A DNA stretch of 64,000 nt from Numida meleagris. Its lineage: Eukaryota; Chordata; Aves; Galliformes; Numididae. The stretch spans positions 8,888,365 through 8,952,364 of the forward strand of contig NC_034421.1 of NCBI RefSeq assembly GCF_002078875.1. Reading direction: 5' to 3'. The position numbers were made by a program, and so were the translations under genes. The notes under the pieces were generated by a model, which was not told the DNA's origin, made no database searches, and saw nothing but the letters and a program-made list of their open reading frames with translations. Shown in pieces: positions 1 to 14,040 of the stretch. Within the stretch, counting starts at the first letter, position 1. The number at the start of each line of letters is the position of its first letter.

Positions 1-1947
1 TACTGCCGCTGTCTTCAGGAGAGGTCTCTGAATTCATGAAACATCTATTGGTAGAGTTATGTAGTTTTTACATTTTCAGAAGTCATTCTTTATTTTAGAA
101 CTTCAGTTTAGACGGAACTGCTATTAGTAAAATTGTTAAATCTCAGTCTTGCAGAGTGATTGCAGTTAAATTCCTGTTCTGTGACAGTGCACTGAATAGC
201 CTCCTTATCCCCACGCTGCTTAGTGTTTTGTATGAAGTTCTGCTGTGTGTGTGTTTCAGGGACGTTGACCTTTAGGGCCACGTGCACATCTCCCTTCTGC
301 TCTGGCAGCTTGTTTAAAATGAGAACATAGCAGAAAGCAGCTGAGAAGCAGTCCATGTAAAACTGTACTGTGCATGTATGTGAGCTGGGCGAGGCTGCTT
401 GTGTAACTCTGGCTGAGCTGTGTGCAATCCTGGCGCACAGCAGTGGTTCAGCTGCTGTACATGCTGAGTAGAAAATGCCAATTTTGTAGTTTAATAATCG
501 TGGGTTTTGTAACTGACACATTTTTAATGACTTTACTTCCAACTAAAAATTAATCTCCAAATCTTTCAACTGATGAATATGCAATTAAAATGATACATTT
601 GAATAGGACTGAAAGTTTGTAGTCTAGAGGTCACAGGAGCACTTCAAAAGAATTGAATCAGTAATGTTTTTGCTCTTCTCATCCTCTGGAAGGGTACCAC
701 AAGCACTAACTCTAATGTAACATGGTATTCCCTTAGTAGGAGTGCTTACTCTTTTAAGGGTTAGCTTGCTTCTTTCTGGAAAAGAGTTGCTTCTTTGTTT
801 TAAACAGATCAACTACCGACAGTATTTACTTACCAAAATTTGTGGAGGAAGATGTTGACTCTAATTTCCACTGTTGACTTTGACTTTTAATTTAGATAAA
901 GGGCAGTTGTGATTATTTAAGGAAACAGCTCAGAAGGGTCACATTTGAGAAATATAGGACTTAAGAAGAGACACTGGAAGAAATGGATTTTAACCTTAAA
1001 TGTTAATATTGAGGTAAATTTTTCAAGATAAAAGAGATTTTCACTATTAAAGCTACTAAAAGCTGTTTTATGCAGTCTCAAAAGCACTGAAATAGATTTT
1101 AAATCAGAACTATTTGGATCTTAATTAAACATACCTAATTTTGCGCCACAGAATCTGTGTTGTGATATATCTTATGCTCAACCTTTAGTTGCATTCCAGT
1201 TTGCTGCTTCAAGAGCCAAATACAACTTAGGTTATTTTTGTTTGCATGGTACAATTTGTCAATACAATATGGTTCCTTTACGAGTCCTGTTCTATTCTTA
1301 GGATCTTTTCAAGTAGCAGTATAGATATTCCAGCTGGTGAGTGTAGTAACCCATGTTAGTTGTGAAAATAGTTGACCTAAGCTTCTGGGTTAGAGGGCCT
1401 CTTTAACAGTTACTGTCAAGAAATATGGTTGTTTTTTTTGAAAAATATTCTTAAAATCTTAGCGTGAACTAAATGCAGATCCTGCTGTGAGACCTAGAGG
1501 TTTAAAGCTGTATTTACAGATAAGGGGAGAAGACATTAGGCAATTAAAGACACTTCAGGGAGCTGCATCCTGTTTGGTTATATTATGAAAGCATTTTATC
1601 TTGCAAAGATGAGGGAGTGGTGCTCTCTACAACTCTGCTACCACTTCAGCTGGCAGTGGCAAGATTCACAGGAGTGCTTTATCATTTTGATTAGAGCTCG
1701 ACTACCACTCAACAACCAGATACAGCCTGTAGCTATCTCACTTCAATTTATGCGAGTGTATGATGAAAGATCATGAAGATAGATGTTTTAAACATGTCCC
1801 TCCTATCCTCTGTCTTTGACAGGCGTATTAAGGCTAATCAAAGAAAGAATCCCTTATTTTTGAACAAACCTGAGATGCAGTTTGCAATTGAGCGCCCCTC
1901 AGAGAGGATTTTGAAAGTTTACATGCCTCTCTGCTGTGTATTTTCAG
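1..1947 (+). other. MOSMO: MOSMO intron 1 (3' part)
   Basis: This stretch ends in a polypyrimidine tract and an AG at 1946-1947, directly before MOSMO exon 2. The first exon, which codes for about 35 N-terminal residues in the human protein, must lie upstream of the window. Short ORFs on both strands here show no recognisable domain, splice context or repeat identity. I see no gene. Confidence 0.75.
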
Positions 1948-2160
1948 GTGCTCTCACAGTTGGCCTTGTGCGACAGTGTCAAACCATCCATGGACGTGAC
2001 AGGACCTGTATTCCTCCACGGCTGCCTCCTGAGTGGGTCACTACGTTATTTTTCATCATAATGGGAATCATTTCACTAACTGTCACATGTGGTTTGCTCG
2101 TGGCTTCCCACTGGCGAAGAGAAGCTACTAAATATGCCCGCTGGATAGCTTTCACTGGAA
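1948..2160 (+). CDS. MOSMO: MOSMO coding exon 2
   Basis: The 213 bp exon follows ttttcag and ends at the donor gtaagt at 2161. It enters with two bases of a Gly codon and leaves with one base of the Met codon. It codes for the first extracellular loop, which has two Cys, and for one membrane helix. A longer upstream reading frame (from 1773) is intronic. Confidence 0.93.
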
Positions 2161-5100
2161 GTAAGTGACCTCAACTGCACAGTTGACCTGTACACAGGAT
2201 AAACTGGTGGAGTCTGAAATAACACGTAGCGTTGTCAGGGAACAGTGCTTAGGGCTCTTTCTGTACAAAATATTCTTTCTCTTCAAATACCGCATCTGAG
2301 AGAAAAAGGAAACTCTTCAAAAACTGAGGGATCGATATCTTAAGTGACTGATAATTGAGAGAGATTGATAGCCTGTGAATCTAAGGTGAGAGAACGCAGG
2401 GCCTCACGTGCCCTGACCCCTTTGCCTGCCTTGTGGAATGCCATTCATTGACCTGCAAAAATGAGCAGAGATAGGAAGAGGTCAGTCCTGGATCGTTCTT
2501 CCTTCTCCACACCCATGTATCCAGTACTTCTAGCCAAATGGGATGACAGGATACTTCCACTATGCAGGGGAAGCAGTCGATGCATCTGAGACTTGCTGCA
2601 GTCTGAAATCCATCCCTACTTCAGGTATCGCTGTTGAATACCTCATTCAGTGTTGGTGCTGGTTGAGTCCTGCTTGGTGCTCACAACGGGTATTTTAATC
2701 ACGGTATCTGCATCCTAGTTGGCTGTGGGGGAGGACTGCCCACTGCAGAGCATCTGCTGTGCTTCACAGCACTGAGACTTGCTTCCCATAAGTGACCTGC
2801 ATCAGTGCTTTAGCAGAAGGAATGGCAGTAATGTTTTTCTGCCTCCCTTCATTTTGTGCTGAATGAACACCAGCATAATTCCTCACAGCAAAGGCCGAGC
2901 CTACTCCAGAAGCCCTGTGTTTCTACACAGGGAAATGTATGCTATGACTACTTCAGTGCAAAAGAAAAGCAGTTAACCCACAAGTAAGGAAATGACTTTG
3001 AAACTTCCTTTTCCTTGATGTGTGTTCCAGGCTTATGCCAGCTGTGAGATGGTGCCTTAATGGTGGTGATGACAGCATGAAAAAATTCAAAACCTGAGTG
3101 CTTTTAAGTTGACATATGACAACAGTGTACACACTAACTAGAAAATGCAAGTCTGTGGTTTATACAAACATAAGTAAGGTTTAATGGAACTCTGTGACAT
3201 CTAATATAAATGAATTTAAGCTTGTTTGGGGAAGGGAATAGTGTGTAAAAAAAAAAAAAATGCACTGAACTTGAGCAGGGGCACTTTGCTGAGGCACTTG
3301 TACAATCAAAGCCATCCTTCTGACGACTTTTCTGTGTAGCGTATTAAATTGGCAGTGCAGCTATTGCAGACAAAGGAGTTATTGAAGTGCTGCATGTGAT
3401 TGGCTTTCATTCATTTTCCAATGAATGGCTGAAATAGACATAAGTATTGTTGTATGCTCCATGCCAGCTTTTCTAGTTGCCATTGTCTATTAATACATAT
3501 TTCATGTGTATCTGATGTACACCAGAAGGGTTTAAACTCAAAATGCTCTATAAGATGAAGATGCTTGCAGTGAGCAGATCTCAAAGCTGTTTAGTTCTCA
3601 ACCAAGTATTTGGCTTTTTGTGGGTTGCTGGTTTTTTTTTTTTTTTTTTTTTAGTACTATATAATATTTATTTATTGAGACTTTATCTCATAATTTACAG
3701 CTTGCATTTTCATTTTTTTTATTTGAATGTTTTTAAAATATCTCCAATAATCAAATCCTTGCATCTTTAATTTTCTACAACTTTGATGCTTACTTCATCT
3801 AAAAATTCTGATACCCTAAAACTTGTTGGTTTTTTTTCCTGTGGATTCCTTTGGGCTTGCAATAGGTTCATTAATAGAAGCCTTAACTATAGAAGGGTAC
3901 TGCTTTGTTTCAACACTTACCTTTGTTACGAGATGTTTAATAATGAAGCACATTAATTTGTTCTCTTGCAACTCAGAATTATTTACAATTCTATTAAGAT
4001 ACAATTGCTCTTTTGCTGAAATTCACCATCTTTGGTATTTATCTCCTATATATGGCTCTATGAACTTTGAATTAACAATGATGATGGGAAATTCTGTTGC
4101 TTAACTCATAAGAAAAGTCGCTTTGGGAAAAGAAGTGAATGGAAGGCAGAGTTCTTTATTTTTCAGGAACTTGATATGAGGTTCACTGTATGGCAACACA
4201 AATGAATATTCTGTTTGTAGATTGGTATTAGGATGCATGTAAACGTGTGGAAATAACTTAGACTACCACGAACCTTCCTGTGTAGTAGCGGAGAGTTGTA
4301 TTATGAAAACATGGGTAACTCATTAGAACAGAGTAGGGAAAACTTCATAATTGTATTACATTTCTTCTGCAGGTGATTTCAAGACTCAACAGCCCAGTAC
4401 AGGCGGCTAGCAGATACTCTCCTCGCAGAACTTTCAGAACATGACATAGGATGTGCTGTCCTAAGTGGCAGTGAAGTCTGCTGGGATTGCTAAAGGCATC
4501 TCTGGGTCTGGCAGCTCTGTTCTCTTCAAATGCAAGGGGGGTCTAGATGAAATCCTCTAACGGCAAAGGAATCCTCTTGCTCAGCCCTTTCCTTGCAACT
4601 CTGCCAGCAGCAAGGAGAGTCTGGCAAGAAGTCACTCTTGCCCTGCTCGTGCTGGAATTTGACCCCAATGGGTTGAGTCAGTTTGTTGCAGATCCCCTCT
4701 AGCTACCCTTCTGTCCAAGGTGGTGAAATGCAGTCCAGAGAAGTTACGAGAAAGTCTCATTCTTATCCATAGGTGACTATCTGAAATACCTCTGTTTTTG
4801 AGGAAGAAGATGAAGACCTCCCTTGCGGAAGAGAAAGGTCTTGGAAGTCCAGCTCCATGTAGCTGGTTTAACAATATTCTGTAGGGAAAAAGAGCTTTCT
4901 GATTCTTTTTTCTTGATATGTATGATAAACATGTGAAAGATCCTTAAGGAACTGTTTGATGTTTTCCTCGATTGCTAGAATTCTGTAGAGTAAATTGGTG
5001 CAAACATCTTCAGCACTTCATTCCTTTGCTCACTTTACAGAGCACAGTATGATAATTCAGGGAAGAAGAGTCCAGGTCATAAACTAGTGCTGATTGCTTG

Positions 5101-8100
5101 GCATGCCTATACCAACACCTTCAAAGAGAAACAAAGGTAGGATAGAGTTTTTCTGCTACAACTAAAAGATTAAGATAGTATTAGATTGATTTTTAGATAT
5201 TGTTTTGGATTGTGATGACTTAATATTCAGGCTCTTGGTTTCAGCTTCTGTTGCAGTCTCATTTTCACTTAAATATTTTGCCCAGGTTATGCCTGTAGAT
5301 GGGATCTATAGGTCCCTGAATGAGTCTTCACACACATCCCTCTGTCCTCAGCAGGTTTTGTTGGCACTACTGATGACAGCAGAGAAAGCTGCTTGCTTTT
5401 CCTTTTGTTTCTAGCAAAGCTCACAAAGGAGTAGTTCTACTGAAGTAAGAATCAGAACTTTTTCTCTCAGCAGTAAAAACATTCTCCTTGATTTCTTAAT
5501 CGTGTTGAGATTTAAGCTAACTGCATTATGTACTTTTTTAATTGGAAATTTTGCTTGTAATAATGTCATCTTGGATGATGCTTTTTAACAGTGCATTTAC
5601 TAAATACAAGTTATTGCTGAGTGGTCTTCTCTGTCTTGTTTAGCTAACGGACACGCAAAAGACAATTTTACTGTCATATATACTCCTCTTTTCTGTTTAC
5701 ACTTCTGAAGGGATGGACCTTAGAGTATTTACTAGCATTGCATTTGCGTCTTTCCTCAGCCATTGATGATTTTACTACTTAGAAACTTGTCTTTTTGGCT
5801 TCCCTGCAAACTAGCTTTGTAGGTAGGAGGGAGATTTCAGTCTTTCAGGCCATGCTACATGAATGACGAAAGTCTTCCTAAAGGCAAATGCGAAAGATTT
5901 CCTGTTCTTCTTGTAGAGTTGTTGAAGAGTCACAGTATTCCTACTGATGTGATAGGTATTGTGACCCTGGGCATAGATACTGTCAAAACTATCACTGCTC
6001 TGCGAGCCTTGTTAACTATAGTGTCAAATTCACACAACGTAACGAAGTATGGATTCCATCTTGGTGTTCATTTCTGTGCTGCCCCAGGTCTTTGTGTGCA
6101 TCTTCAGTAAAAGGCATTGTAAACTTGTAGCTGTGCCTCACCTGTTGATGGCAGCCAAAGATCTATCAGCTCTTCACTGCATGGTATCGTTTACCTGTCG
6201 CTCAAGCTAACTATCTGTTGCTATCCCAACTCTGTACTGCTTTGTCACTAATTATGCCCCATGATATGATGGCATAAATTGGTAGCAGGCAAGTAAGCTG
6301 GTTTTGGTACTGTTCCATGCATCTCTGAACCATAGTACATTTTTTTAATACACTTTATCCTGGATTCTTAGTAGCTGTTGCCACTGGATGCTCAAAACAA
6401 TTTTGAGCTTAAGAATTGAAGGAACTAGACCTCTTTTGACAGCCACAGGAAGTAGACTAGAAATTATTGTGTTCTGTTACTAAATACTTTTGTTAATAGA
6501 AATTGTAATGGTTGTCTTCTCTGCAGTTTTTCCATGAAATTCTAAGAACAGACTCTTAAGGGAGAAGTTCTTCATGGGTTGCTGGAGGTGTTGCTGGAAA
6601 TCCATACTACCAGATACAAACAGATACATTTGTTTTACAGCTTGTATAAGAAATTCCTACCCTCTAGCCAGCAATTCTCCTTCTTAAAGAATACACTCTG
6701 AGTTAACTGAGTGCTTCCTCTCTTGGAATTTCTCTTTAGTTCTGGTGTTGTTTTTAGTGCATTTGTCATGTGGTCTTTTCTTACTATCATCTCAAAAATG
6801 TGCCATAATTTGGCTTCCTAGTCTGACAAAGAATTTGATGCAAACTCCTTTTCATTTGCTATTTCAGTAGATTAAAAATTCAGACCACACTGAGTAAAAT
6901 TGCTTGGAAGCCTTCATAGTGCTATTGTTATTTGGAAGAAGAAAGGTCTCTGGTTACTTCTGAAATGTGGATGTGTTTCAGCATTCTTCACACTGCCTGC
7001 ATTTGCAGAATTTATTTATTTTTCCTCTTGTGAGCTGAGGGAGAATTGAGGTATCTGCACGCTTCTGTCCTCAGGCAGAAATGCAAGGAGACGCTGGGCA
7101 TGTGCTCCCCATGGCAATACAGTGCCACCAGCAGGTCTCAGACCTTGGGCACTGGTGGGTTTACATATGTATGTACAACACGCCTCAAAGAGCACTTGCT
7201 TAGTAAAGAGACATAAAGATCTGTTCTTCAACCTTATCCATGAGGCTATTGTAACTTTTCCAGCTGTATAGCTCTTGAATGTGATAAGGGAGTCTTAACT
7301 TAAAAATGCACGTGGTAGTTTCAGCATCCTCAAGCTATTTCCAACAAGTTCATTACTGTTAAAATATAACAGCAATTCTGTAAATAACTGGAATGCTCTT
7401 CAGAGACAAACTGGATGTAGTAGAAAATGTTGAATTATGATAATGTGAATCATCCTCAGAGCATTGTTGAAGCTGTTACTAATTATGTGTTGTATTAATA
7501 AGTACGTATTATCAACCACTGCTTCCTGGTCCATTCCAGTGGAAAGCTCTTCTGCACTTAAACTGATGTGCTCAAGAAACGCGTGCCTGAACTTTCTCTC
7601 CTCAGCTGGAGCACTTGCTGATTAAGATACAATTTAAAAAGGGGAAACATTCTTTAAGGATTTGATTATACAGTAGGGGATTATGTGGACCCATAACCAT
7701 GTATTTAAAAACTTTAACATGAAATAATGTTTAATATGTGGTTTCTGGATCTTTGGTATTGTTTTATAGCCTAATGAGGTAGCACTGAGCAAGAACTTAG
7801 TAACTGCAGCTGCCAGATTTGCTTGTGCACTTTTTTATCCATAATCTGCTGATGAAGTTTTATTAAAAGCAAGACACAAGCTCCCTCTAGTGGAACAACT
7901 TATGCTTTTTTATTTTGATTTTTATTTATTTATTCCCCACTAGGTATTTTAGTATAAGCGGAGAAGCTGATTCTCATATTAGCAGAATTTGACTGATGAC
8001 ATGTGTAAGCTGTTTCGTACGTTTAGGAATGCAGAGAACAGCTGATGGTTAGTTATGCATCGTGTGATCAAACCATCCTGTTTTGTTTGTGCAAATCCTG

Positions 8101-10368
8101 CACAGACATTTCTTGAATTCAGCTTCATCATGTTCATAACTGATCCCTGCTACAGGACATGAGTGTTTTTTCATGAAGCTGGGACCTGTACTATGCAAAT
8201 TGCAATGTTTTGAGCATTAAGATATAAAATATGTGATAAGCAGTTTGTCTTTTATAAACATGGCGTTCATTAAAAAAAAAAAGTTTTTAGTATTGCCATG
8301 AAACACTGTAGCTGGAAAAATTGGAGCACTAGTCAGAAGAACAGTAGTGAAATTACATTCCAAAATATTGAAGCCGCTCTAGCCCATCATATCCTCAGCT
8401 GGAAAGAGTAGAGACTGTCCTGATGTCCTGATAAGAATGGGCAAGCTGCTGAATTTGCTTAAGGTACCTTTGGAAACAGTAGCATCTGGAGCGCTGCTGA
8501 CTTGCACAGGAACCAGCAATTAAGATGCTAGCTATTACTATTGCCAACGTTAGGGATTGTTTGGTTTGGTTTGATTTTGCATTGTTTTTTGCTGTTGCTT
8601 AAGTTTGAATTGTGGGAAGCTCAAGTAGGGATCAGCATTCCTAGAATTTGTTCTCTTAGTGGTGGAGAGGGGAGACAAGGACAGTACCTATATTTCTTAC
8701 TAAGAAAAACAGCAATCTGTGTTAAGGGAGAGAAGACTGAATAAATTAGTATGTAGTATGTTTTATTCAGGCAGAGGCATTGTAGCTTGGCTTGCATTTT
8801 CTGAATTTTGTTTTCTTGTTTTCTATATACGCTTTGAGGATTGAGAGATGGTTATGTCAACTGTGCTGAGATGATGGTATGAATATTTATAGGGTTGGTG
8901 GGAGAACAGAATAGGCTCAACTCCTATGACCCTCAGATATAAAATAGGGATGTTCCACTCAGTGAATAATGTTTGAAAGAAAGCTGAAATACGTAGAAGT
9001 GAAATAAGAGTAAGGCACTAATTGTTGACTTAACTGGTAGAAATAAAACTCTATGTTCTAATGCAGATGGAAGAAAAAGGGTGGGGAAAAGACAATGTCT
9101 AACTAATGCTATAGTCTTGAATATGCACTAAAAAGATAATCTTTTTTTATTGTGAGGAATCTCTTGCCTCTTAGAGAAGCTATATATATTTCGAAGTCAT
9201 TCCCTTGGTAGAGACAGTACGAGTCTGTTTATCGCTATGTTCCCATTAAATAAGGTTACTTAGCCAGAGGTATCTTACAGGAACACTGGTGTTCTCATCT
9301 GGGAAAGATTACAGCACTGCCTATTCTGTACTGGAATGTGCTGTGAGGAGTGCTGGCCACTGTTAATATCTGAAGGCCTGTGGAATCCATAAAGTAATTC
9401 TGATGAATGACCTTAGTAGGGATTCTGTGGTTGTTTGTTGGGGTTTTTTTTTGTATATTCACACAGGGTCGGTTGTAAGCACGAACCACGTACCTGAATT
9501 AAACTATTCAAGTGAAAGAAGAAGTCCTATTGCTAGGTTCTCTTAAGTTCATGAAGTTTGAACTTGATGTTTTTCACTAAGAATCTTAGATTGAATTGAA
9601 TCAGAAAACCTTCTTTGCACTCCAGTGGAAGATCGTAAGGAGATTTCATTACTTAAGAAAACAATCGTGAATTTAGGAAACTGATATATTTTAATGAAAG
9701 AAACCATAATGACAATCTGTGTTTGCAATGTTTAGCAAAACTTGTCCAGGAAAAGAATTTTTGTGAAAAAGGGGAGAGGGTGACTACAATTGGTAGAAGA
9801 CAACTCTGATAATAAAAAGGGAATTTGAATGTCAGTTTAGCTTGGTTTGGGGAAAATGACTTCTAAAATAAGTGGAGGAGTAATGAATTCTTTGACTACA
9901 TTCATGAATAGTGATAGAAGTATATCTTCCAAACTTTTATTTTGTGAAAACAGTTCATGATCCCATGAGCAGAGCAGAAATTACTATCAAAATGGTGATC
10001 TTTTAGTATTCTTGGGATCTTTTAAAAGCAGGATAGAGCCTTATCAATCATATAAAGCCAGTTAGAGATGGGAATATCTCAGCTCTTCAGTTTGCTCAAA
10101 ATACTTTGTTTTTCTGTACTGCTCTATGAACTGGTAAATATTTTTATTCTAACGCTGTTTTTTCTTTTCTCTTTTCTTTGCAGTGATTCTATTCTGTATG
10201 GCAGCCCTAATATTTCCAATAGGATTTTACATCAATGAAGTCGGAGGTCAACCATATAAATTACCCAATAACACAGTGGTTGGGTCTTCGTATGTACTGT
10301 TTGTCTTATCCATTTTCTTTACAATAGTTGGACTTCTATTTGCTGGCAAAGTTTGTTTACCTGGCTGA
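1948..10368 (+). CDS. MOSMO: MOSMO, modulator of smoothened (exons 2-3, 5' truncated)
   Basis: MOSMO (formerly C16orf52) is a small four-helix membrane protein. In established work it dampens Hedgehog signalling by working with MEGF8 and MGRN1 to lower surface and ciliary Smoothened. The coding parts here are 1948-2160 and 10184-10368. They join as codon A|TG and give residues 36-167 of the 167-residue family protein, so only the first exon is missing. After the start GALTVGLVRQ come a Cys-containing extracellular stretch (RDRTCIPPRLPPEW), a membrane helix (FFIIMGIISLTVTCGLLVA), a basic loop (HWRREATKYARW), a second helix (ILFCMAALIFPIGFYI) and a last helix (SYVLFVLSIFFTIVGLLFAG) ending CLPG. 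Both splice sites are canonical. The recalled human protein is almost identical, so the identification is firm. Confidence 0.93.
2161..10183 (+). other. MOSMO: MOSMO intron 2
   Basis: This 8 kb intron runs from gtaagt to a strong polypyrimidine tract and cag at 10181-10183. It holds an A13 run near 3249 and a 21 bp poly-T at 3632-3652. Many ORFs of 60-90 codons occur on both strands, but none has a start context, splice sites or a domain that I recognise. I see no nested gene and no CR1 copy. Confidence 0.8.
3632..3652. repeat. poly-T tract (21 bp)
   Basis: There are 21 uninterrupted T in MOSMO intron 2, followed by AT-rich sequence. It could be a simple repeat or the tail of an old minus-strand retroposed copy. 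No recognisable element body lies beside it. Confidence 0.8.
10184..10368 (+). CDS. MOSMO: MOSMO terminal coding exon 3
   Basis: The exon begins with TG completing the Met codon, runs through two membrane helices and stops at TGA 10366-10368. The C-terminal residues GKVCLPG match the end of the family. The same exon continues into the 3'UTR. Confidence 0.94.
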
Positions 10369-10967
10369 TGAATGTTGAACTGCGGGACTTTATTTTGGAA
10401 AAGAGCAAGACATCAGAATTGCATTCTCAGGAGGATGCCTAGATGTGACTATCAAACACTTACTGAAAAGAGGAATGCTTTGACTTTTTCTCACTATGCA
10501 CTTTGGATTAGAAAAAAAGGAGAGCCTTTCCCATAACCAAATACAGACAACGCTGACTAATCTCCTGAGCATATTTAATGCAGTCAGGTCTGCACTGTGA
10601 TAGGAACTAGTGAAGAATGCTTTACACTGAGAAGCATAATGCCCCGTGATCCTGTACTGTTCTAGTTTTTAATGTCTAATGATTTGGAAGTCAAAGTATT
10701 TATGAACTTTGTGGTAGACCAGAGAGTTGCAGAGGAATGCAAGCGAGGCTGGCCTCGCTGATTAGGAGATTAGTATTTTACATCCTCCTTCTCATGAGCA
10801 AAGCCTTTGGCACCAGTATGGATCAGTCTTTCATTGCTGCACCAAGAAGCCAATAGAGCAAACGTTCTCTAAAATGTATGTACCATCAAGAAGACATGCA
10901 TCCCCTCCTCCCCCCATAAGCTGTAGAAAAATGCTAAAGAACGTTTTAGAGGGGTATTTCTTCCTTA

Positions 10968-11085
10968 TATTTATATAAATATATATATAAATATATATAT
11001 ATTTTGCTGATGCAGTATACAGTGTGTGTGTACATGTGCGTGTGTATATACACATATATGTATATATTTGTATATACACACAAAT
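10968..11085. repeat. TA/TG compound microsatellite
   Basis: Alternating (TA)n, (TG)n and again (TA)n blocks fall in the MOSMO 3'UTR. Reading frames over this stretch on the minus strand give Tyr/Ile runs and are artefacts of the repeat. Confidence 0.85.
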
Positions 11086-13563
11086 CCTGGAAAAGAACTC
11101 AGAACGCTTTGCTAGCAAAACACTGTGGTGTGCAAAACTAGAACTCAATAGAAAAAAAGCCATTTCTCTGAAGGCCACATAGCTGAGAGTCTTCAGTTTA
11201 CCTCATTCTTTGTAGCAGCCCTTGATTTTAACAGTTTTTGTAATAGGTACAAACGATCCCATGCCTTTTTAGGTGCAATTTTAAGTTAAGCTAAAATTCT
11301 TTTTATGGTAATTTATTTGTATATGAGGGTAGAAGGTGAGATCATGTCATACCTTAAAATCCTAATTTTGGGAAACTGACACTATTTAAATTATTTGCAA
11401 CTGTTGTACAGAAAGTCTCTTTTTCTACTGCATGGTTACATTAACATTCATACATGTTCAAAGAGCTGTTTACCGTAGATAGCATTTCTCTAGCACAGGT
11501 AAAATGTAATGTTTAAAGTAATACAAACACTATTTCACTGCAAAGATGGATGGACTTATTCATTCACCTTTACAAAAAAAAAAAGAAAAAAAACAGCAAT
11601 ATAATTGTATAAACAATATATGCCTTGTTTGCTAAAATGATTATAAATGCAGATTTAAGGGCCAATCAGATTTAAAGTGAATATTCCTCACAAAAAAGCA
11701 GTTTTACTTTTCAACACAGAAATAAATATTTGGCTCCATAGGTGTTGTCATAATTTACTACTCTATTTACCTGGCAGAAAGTAAAATTTTTGTTAGTGTC
11801 CCAGCTGCCTGCACTCTCAGTATCTGTTTTCTAGTTAATCCATGACTTACCTGAGGTTCATTACAAAATTTAAAAAAAATGTTTCAAACACTGTTTTGTG
11901 GAGCGTATTAGAACTGTATTACTAAATAGACACTTCTAAAACATTAGTGAAAGTGTAATTTGAGAAAGAAGTTGTTAAACTATAATCCTCAGTTTCCATA
12001 ATAATCACTTATCAGATAACCGTAAGTGTTTGAAGGTAAGACAGTCTGCAAAATTCTTTTAAACTGTGCTGATCAGTTCCTGCAGGATTCCTTTTCTAGC
12101 ACTTCTCCCTGATTCTGCTGAATTAAACAGTTCATAGTTCATATTTTGATGTTTTTGAACAAACTTGTCATTGAAGCGGTCTATGAGTGACTTTTTTTCC
12201 CACAGTCATCTCATTTACAGGTAGAAGTGTTCATAGAATACTAAATTTTTCTCAAGAACTCTAACCTGTGAGTACAGCCAGGCACCAGCTATTTAAAAGT
12301 GATGGCTTAAATATGATTTGGTTCCTAACTTCAGCCTTTATCAGTATGAATATTCTAATTCCTTCCAGTGATGTTGGTGGAAAGATATATTAACGAAAGA
12401 TAAAATGTCAGGTTCAGCTGCAGGATACGTCTAAATTTTCAGCGTTACTGTGGGTGTAGCCAAAGCTGAAGTACTTACTCAGACTTAAATTATGACAAAG
12501 AAGAGCTCTTCTGTTTTCAGAAATATCACTTTTGTAACTAGTTCTAGGTTTTTGTGACTGGAACATGGAGGGTGGAAGAGTTTCTCAGCTGCCAAGATGC
12601 CTGCTCTCACCTACTTACTTCAGGTATAGCAACGTCATGTATACAGTGGATTTAGGCTTCAATTAAATGGATCATCATATAATTAAAAAATATAAACATT
12701 GGTCTTGAAGCATAGCCAGACTGTGGCTGGCTGGCTGGAAATTGATCTAATCTGCCAGTGCTGTTGCTATGAATTATTAAATAACAGATGTAACCAGCCA
12801 GCTGTTTTATTCACTATTGGAGCATTTTGAGTCCAGAAATAGATACAGCCATCTGCATAAAAAACAAAATGACTCCATCAGTAAATGAAGAGACAGCTGT
12901 CAACAGTTGCTTTTAATAATGTCACTAAGTACTATATAGTACAGTATTAATTTATAGCAGAAAAATCATATCTTGTAAACTGTATATAAAACACTGTTTT
13001 ATGGTGCAATCATTTGTCAAACTTTTGTCTGTTACTTTTGTTTGAAAGATGTGTACATTATTCTTCAATACCTAAGAGCATCACTGTAAAATCTGCTGAA
13101 TATTATTTATAGGTTCTATTTGCACAAGGTTTAAACTACAGAAAGTTCGTATTGAACATGCCTAAACATCTGTAGACTTTTTCAGTTCATGAAAAGCAAA
13201 AGTTCCCATACGAGTCTTCTCCAAAGGTAATCCCGTATTTATGTTGATTGTTTACATAAAGTTTTCTATTTCTGCCATTAGTTTTTTGAAGGGCAGCGCA
13301 TTTTGTGCGTCACTAGAAATTCTTCAGTCTTCTGCTTCCAAATTCTCCAAAGGGTTATTGCTACGTGCACACTGTCATTTATTCGGCTAACAAAAGGCAA
13401 GATCAGAAGCTTAAAATACCTTCAGAATGAAAACTGGTTGGTATATTTGTGTAAATCTAATGGTTGAGACACAATCTCCTCTGAGCCATTTGTCCCAGGG
13501 GTGAGTAGAATGTGCTTCCTTGAGTGCACGAGTCCAACCCTTCACGTTCAGCGCTCATGGTGC

Positions 13564-13635
13564 TTTGCTGGCAGGGGACACCTGGTGTACCAAAGCTGCT
13601 TTGCTGCCGGGGGACACCTGGTGTACCGGAGCTGG
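13564..13635. repeat. 36 bp direct tandem duplication
   Basis: Two adjacent 36 bp copies start with tttgctg and share the 18-mer ggggacacctggtgtacc (13574-13591 and 13610-13627). They differ at a few positions. They sit in a GC-rich islet (about 13540-13870) within the otherwise AT-rich MOSMO 3'UTR. Confidence 0.85.
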
Positions 13636-14040
13636 GGCAGGGCTGTGCCCCTGAGCCTGACTCTCTGGCCGCAGTGCCAGCTGCCAGCTGGGCCCTGCAT
13701 AATACCTGTGTATCAGAGCTGTTACTTAACCACTTCAGAACACACGTGTAGATAATAACATTGTCCTTTAAAAACTGTGTGAAGGATGGAAATAATGAAG
13801 GAAATGGTGTCTGCCAGTGGCTGCGTGGCCCGGGCATCCCGTTGCTCCCTGCCCCAGGCCTGGCTGCCTGCATCCGTCCGCCTGCCTTTACTGAGGAGTG
13901 TTTTCTAAGTGCTTACATTTCTTTTTTTATTTCTTTTTTTTTTTAATTGATGATTTCTGAACAAATGTTAATACAAACTGTATAAAAATGAACATAATTT
14001 TCTTCACACTTGTATTTTTGTTATTGAGCAAGTTTATCAA

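Noticed and set aside
1773..2168. 131-codon ORF taken as the whole first MOSMO exon
   Set aside because: Residues before GALTVG do not match the family, and a clear acceptor lies at 1946-1947.
10831..11178. 115-codon minus-strand ORF
   Set aside because: It contains the TA/TG microsatellite translated as Tyr/Ile and Thr/His runs and lies in the MOSMO 3'UTR.
13457..13873. 138-codon minus-strand ORF
   Set aside because: It covers the GC-rich islet and 36 bp duplication; the repeated peptide comes from the tandem copies.
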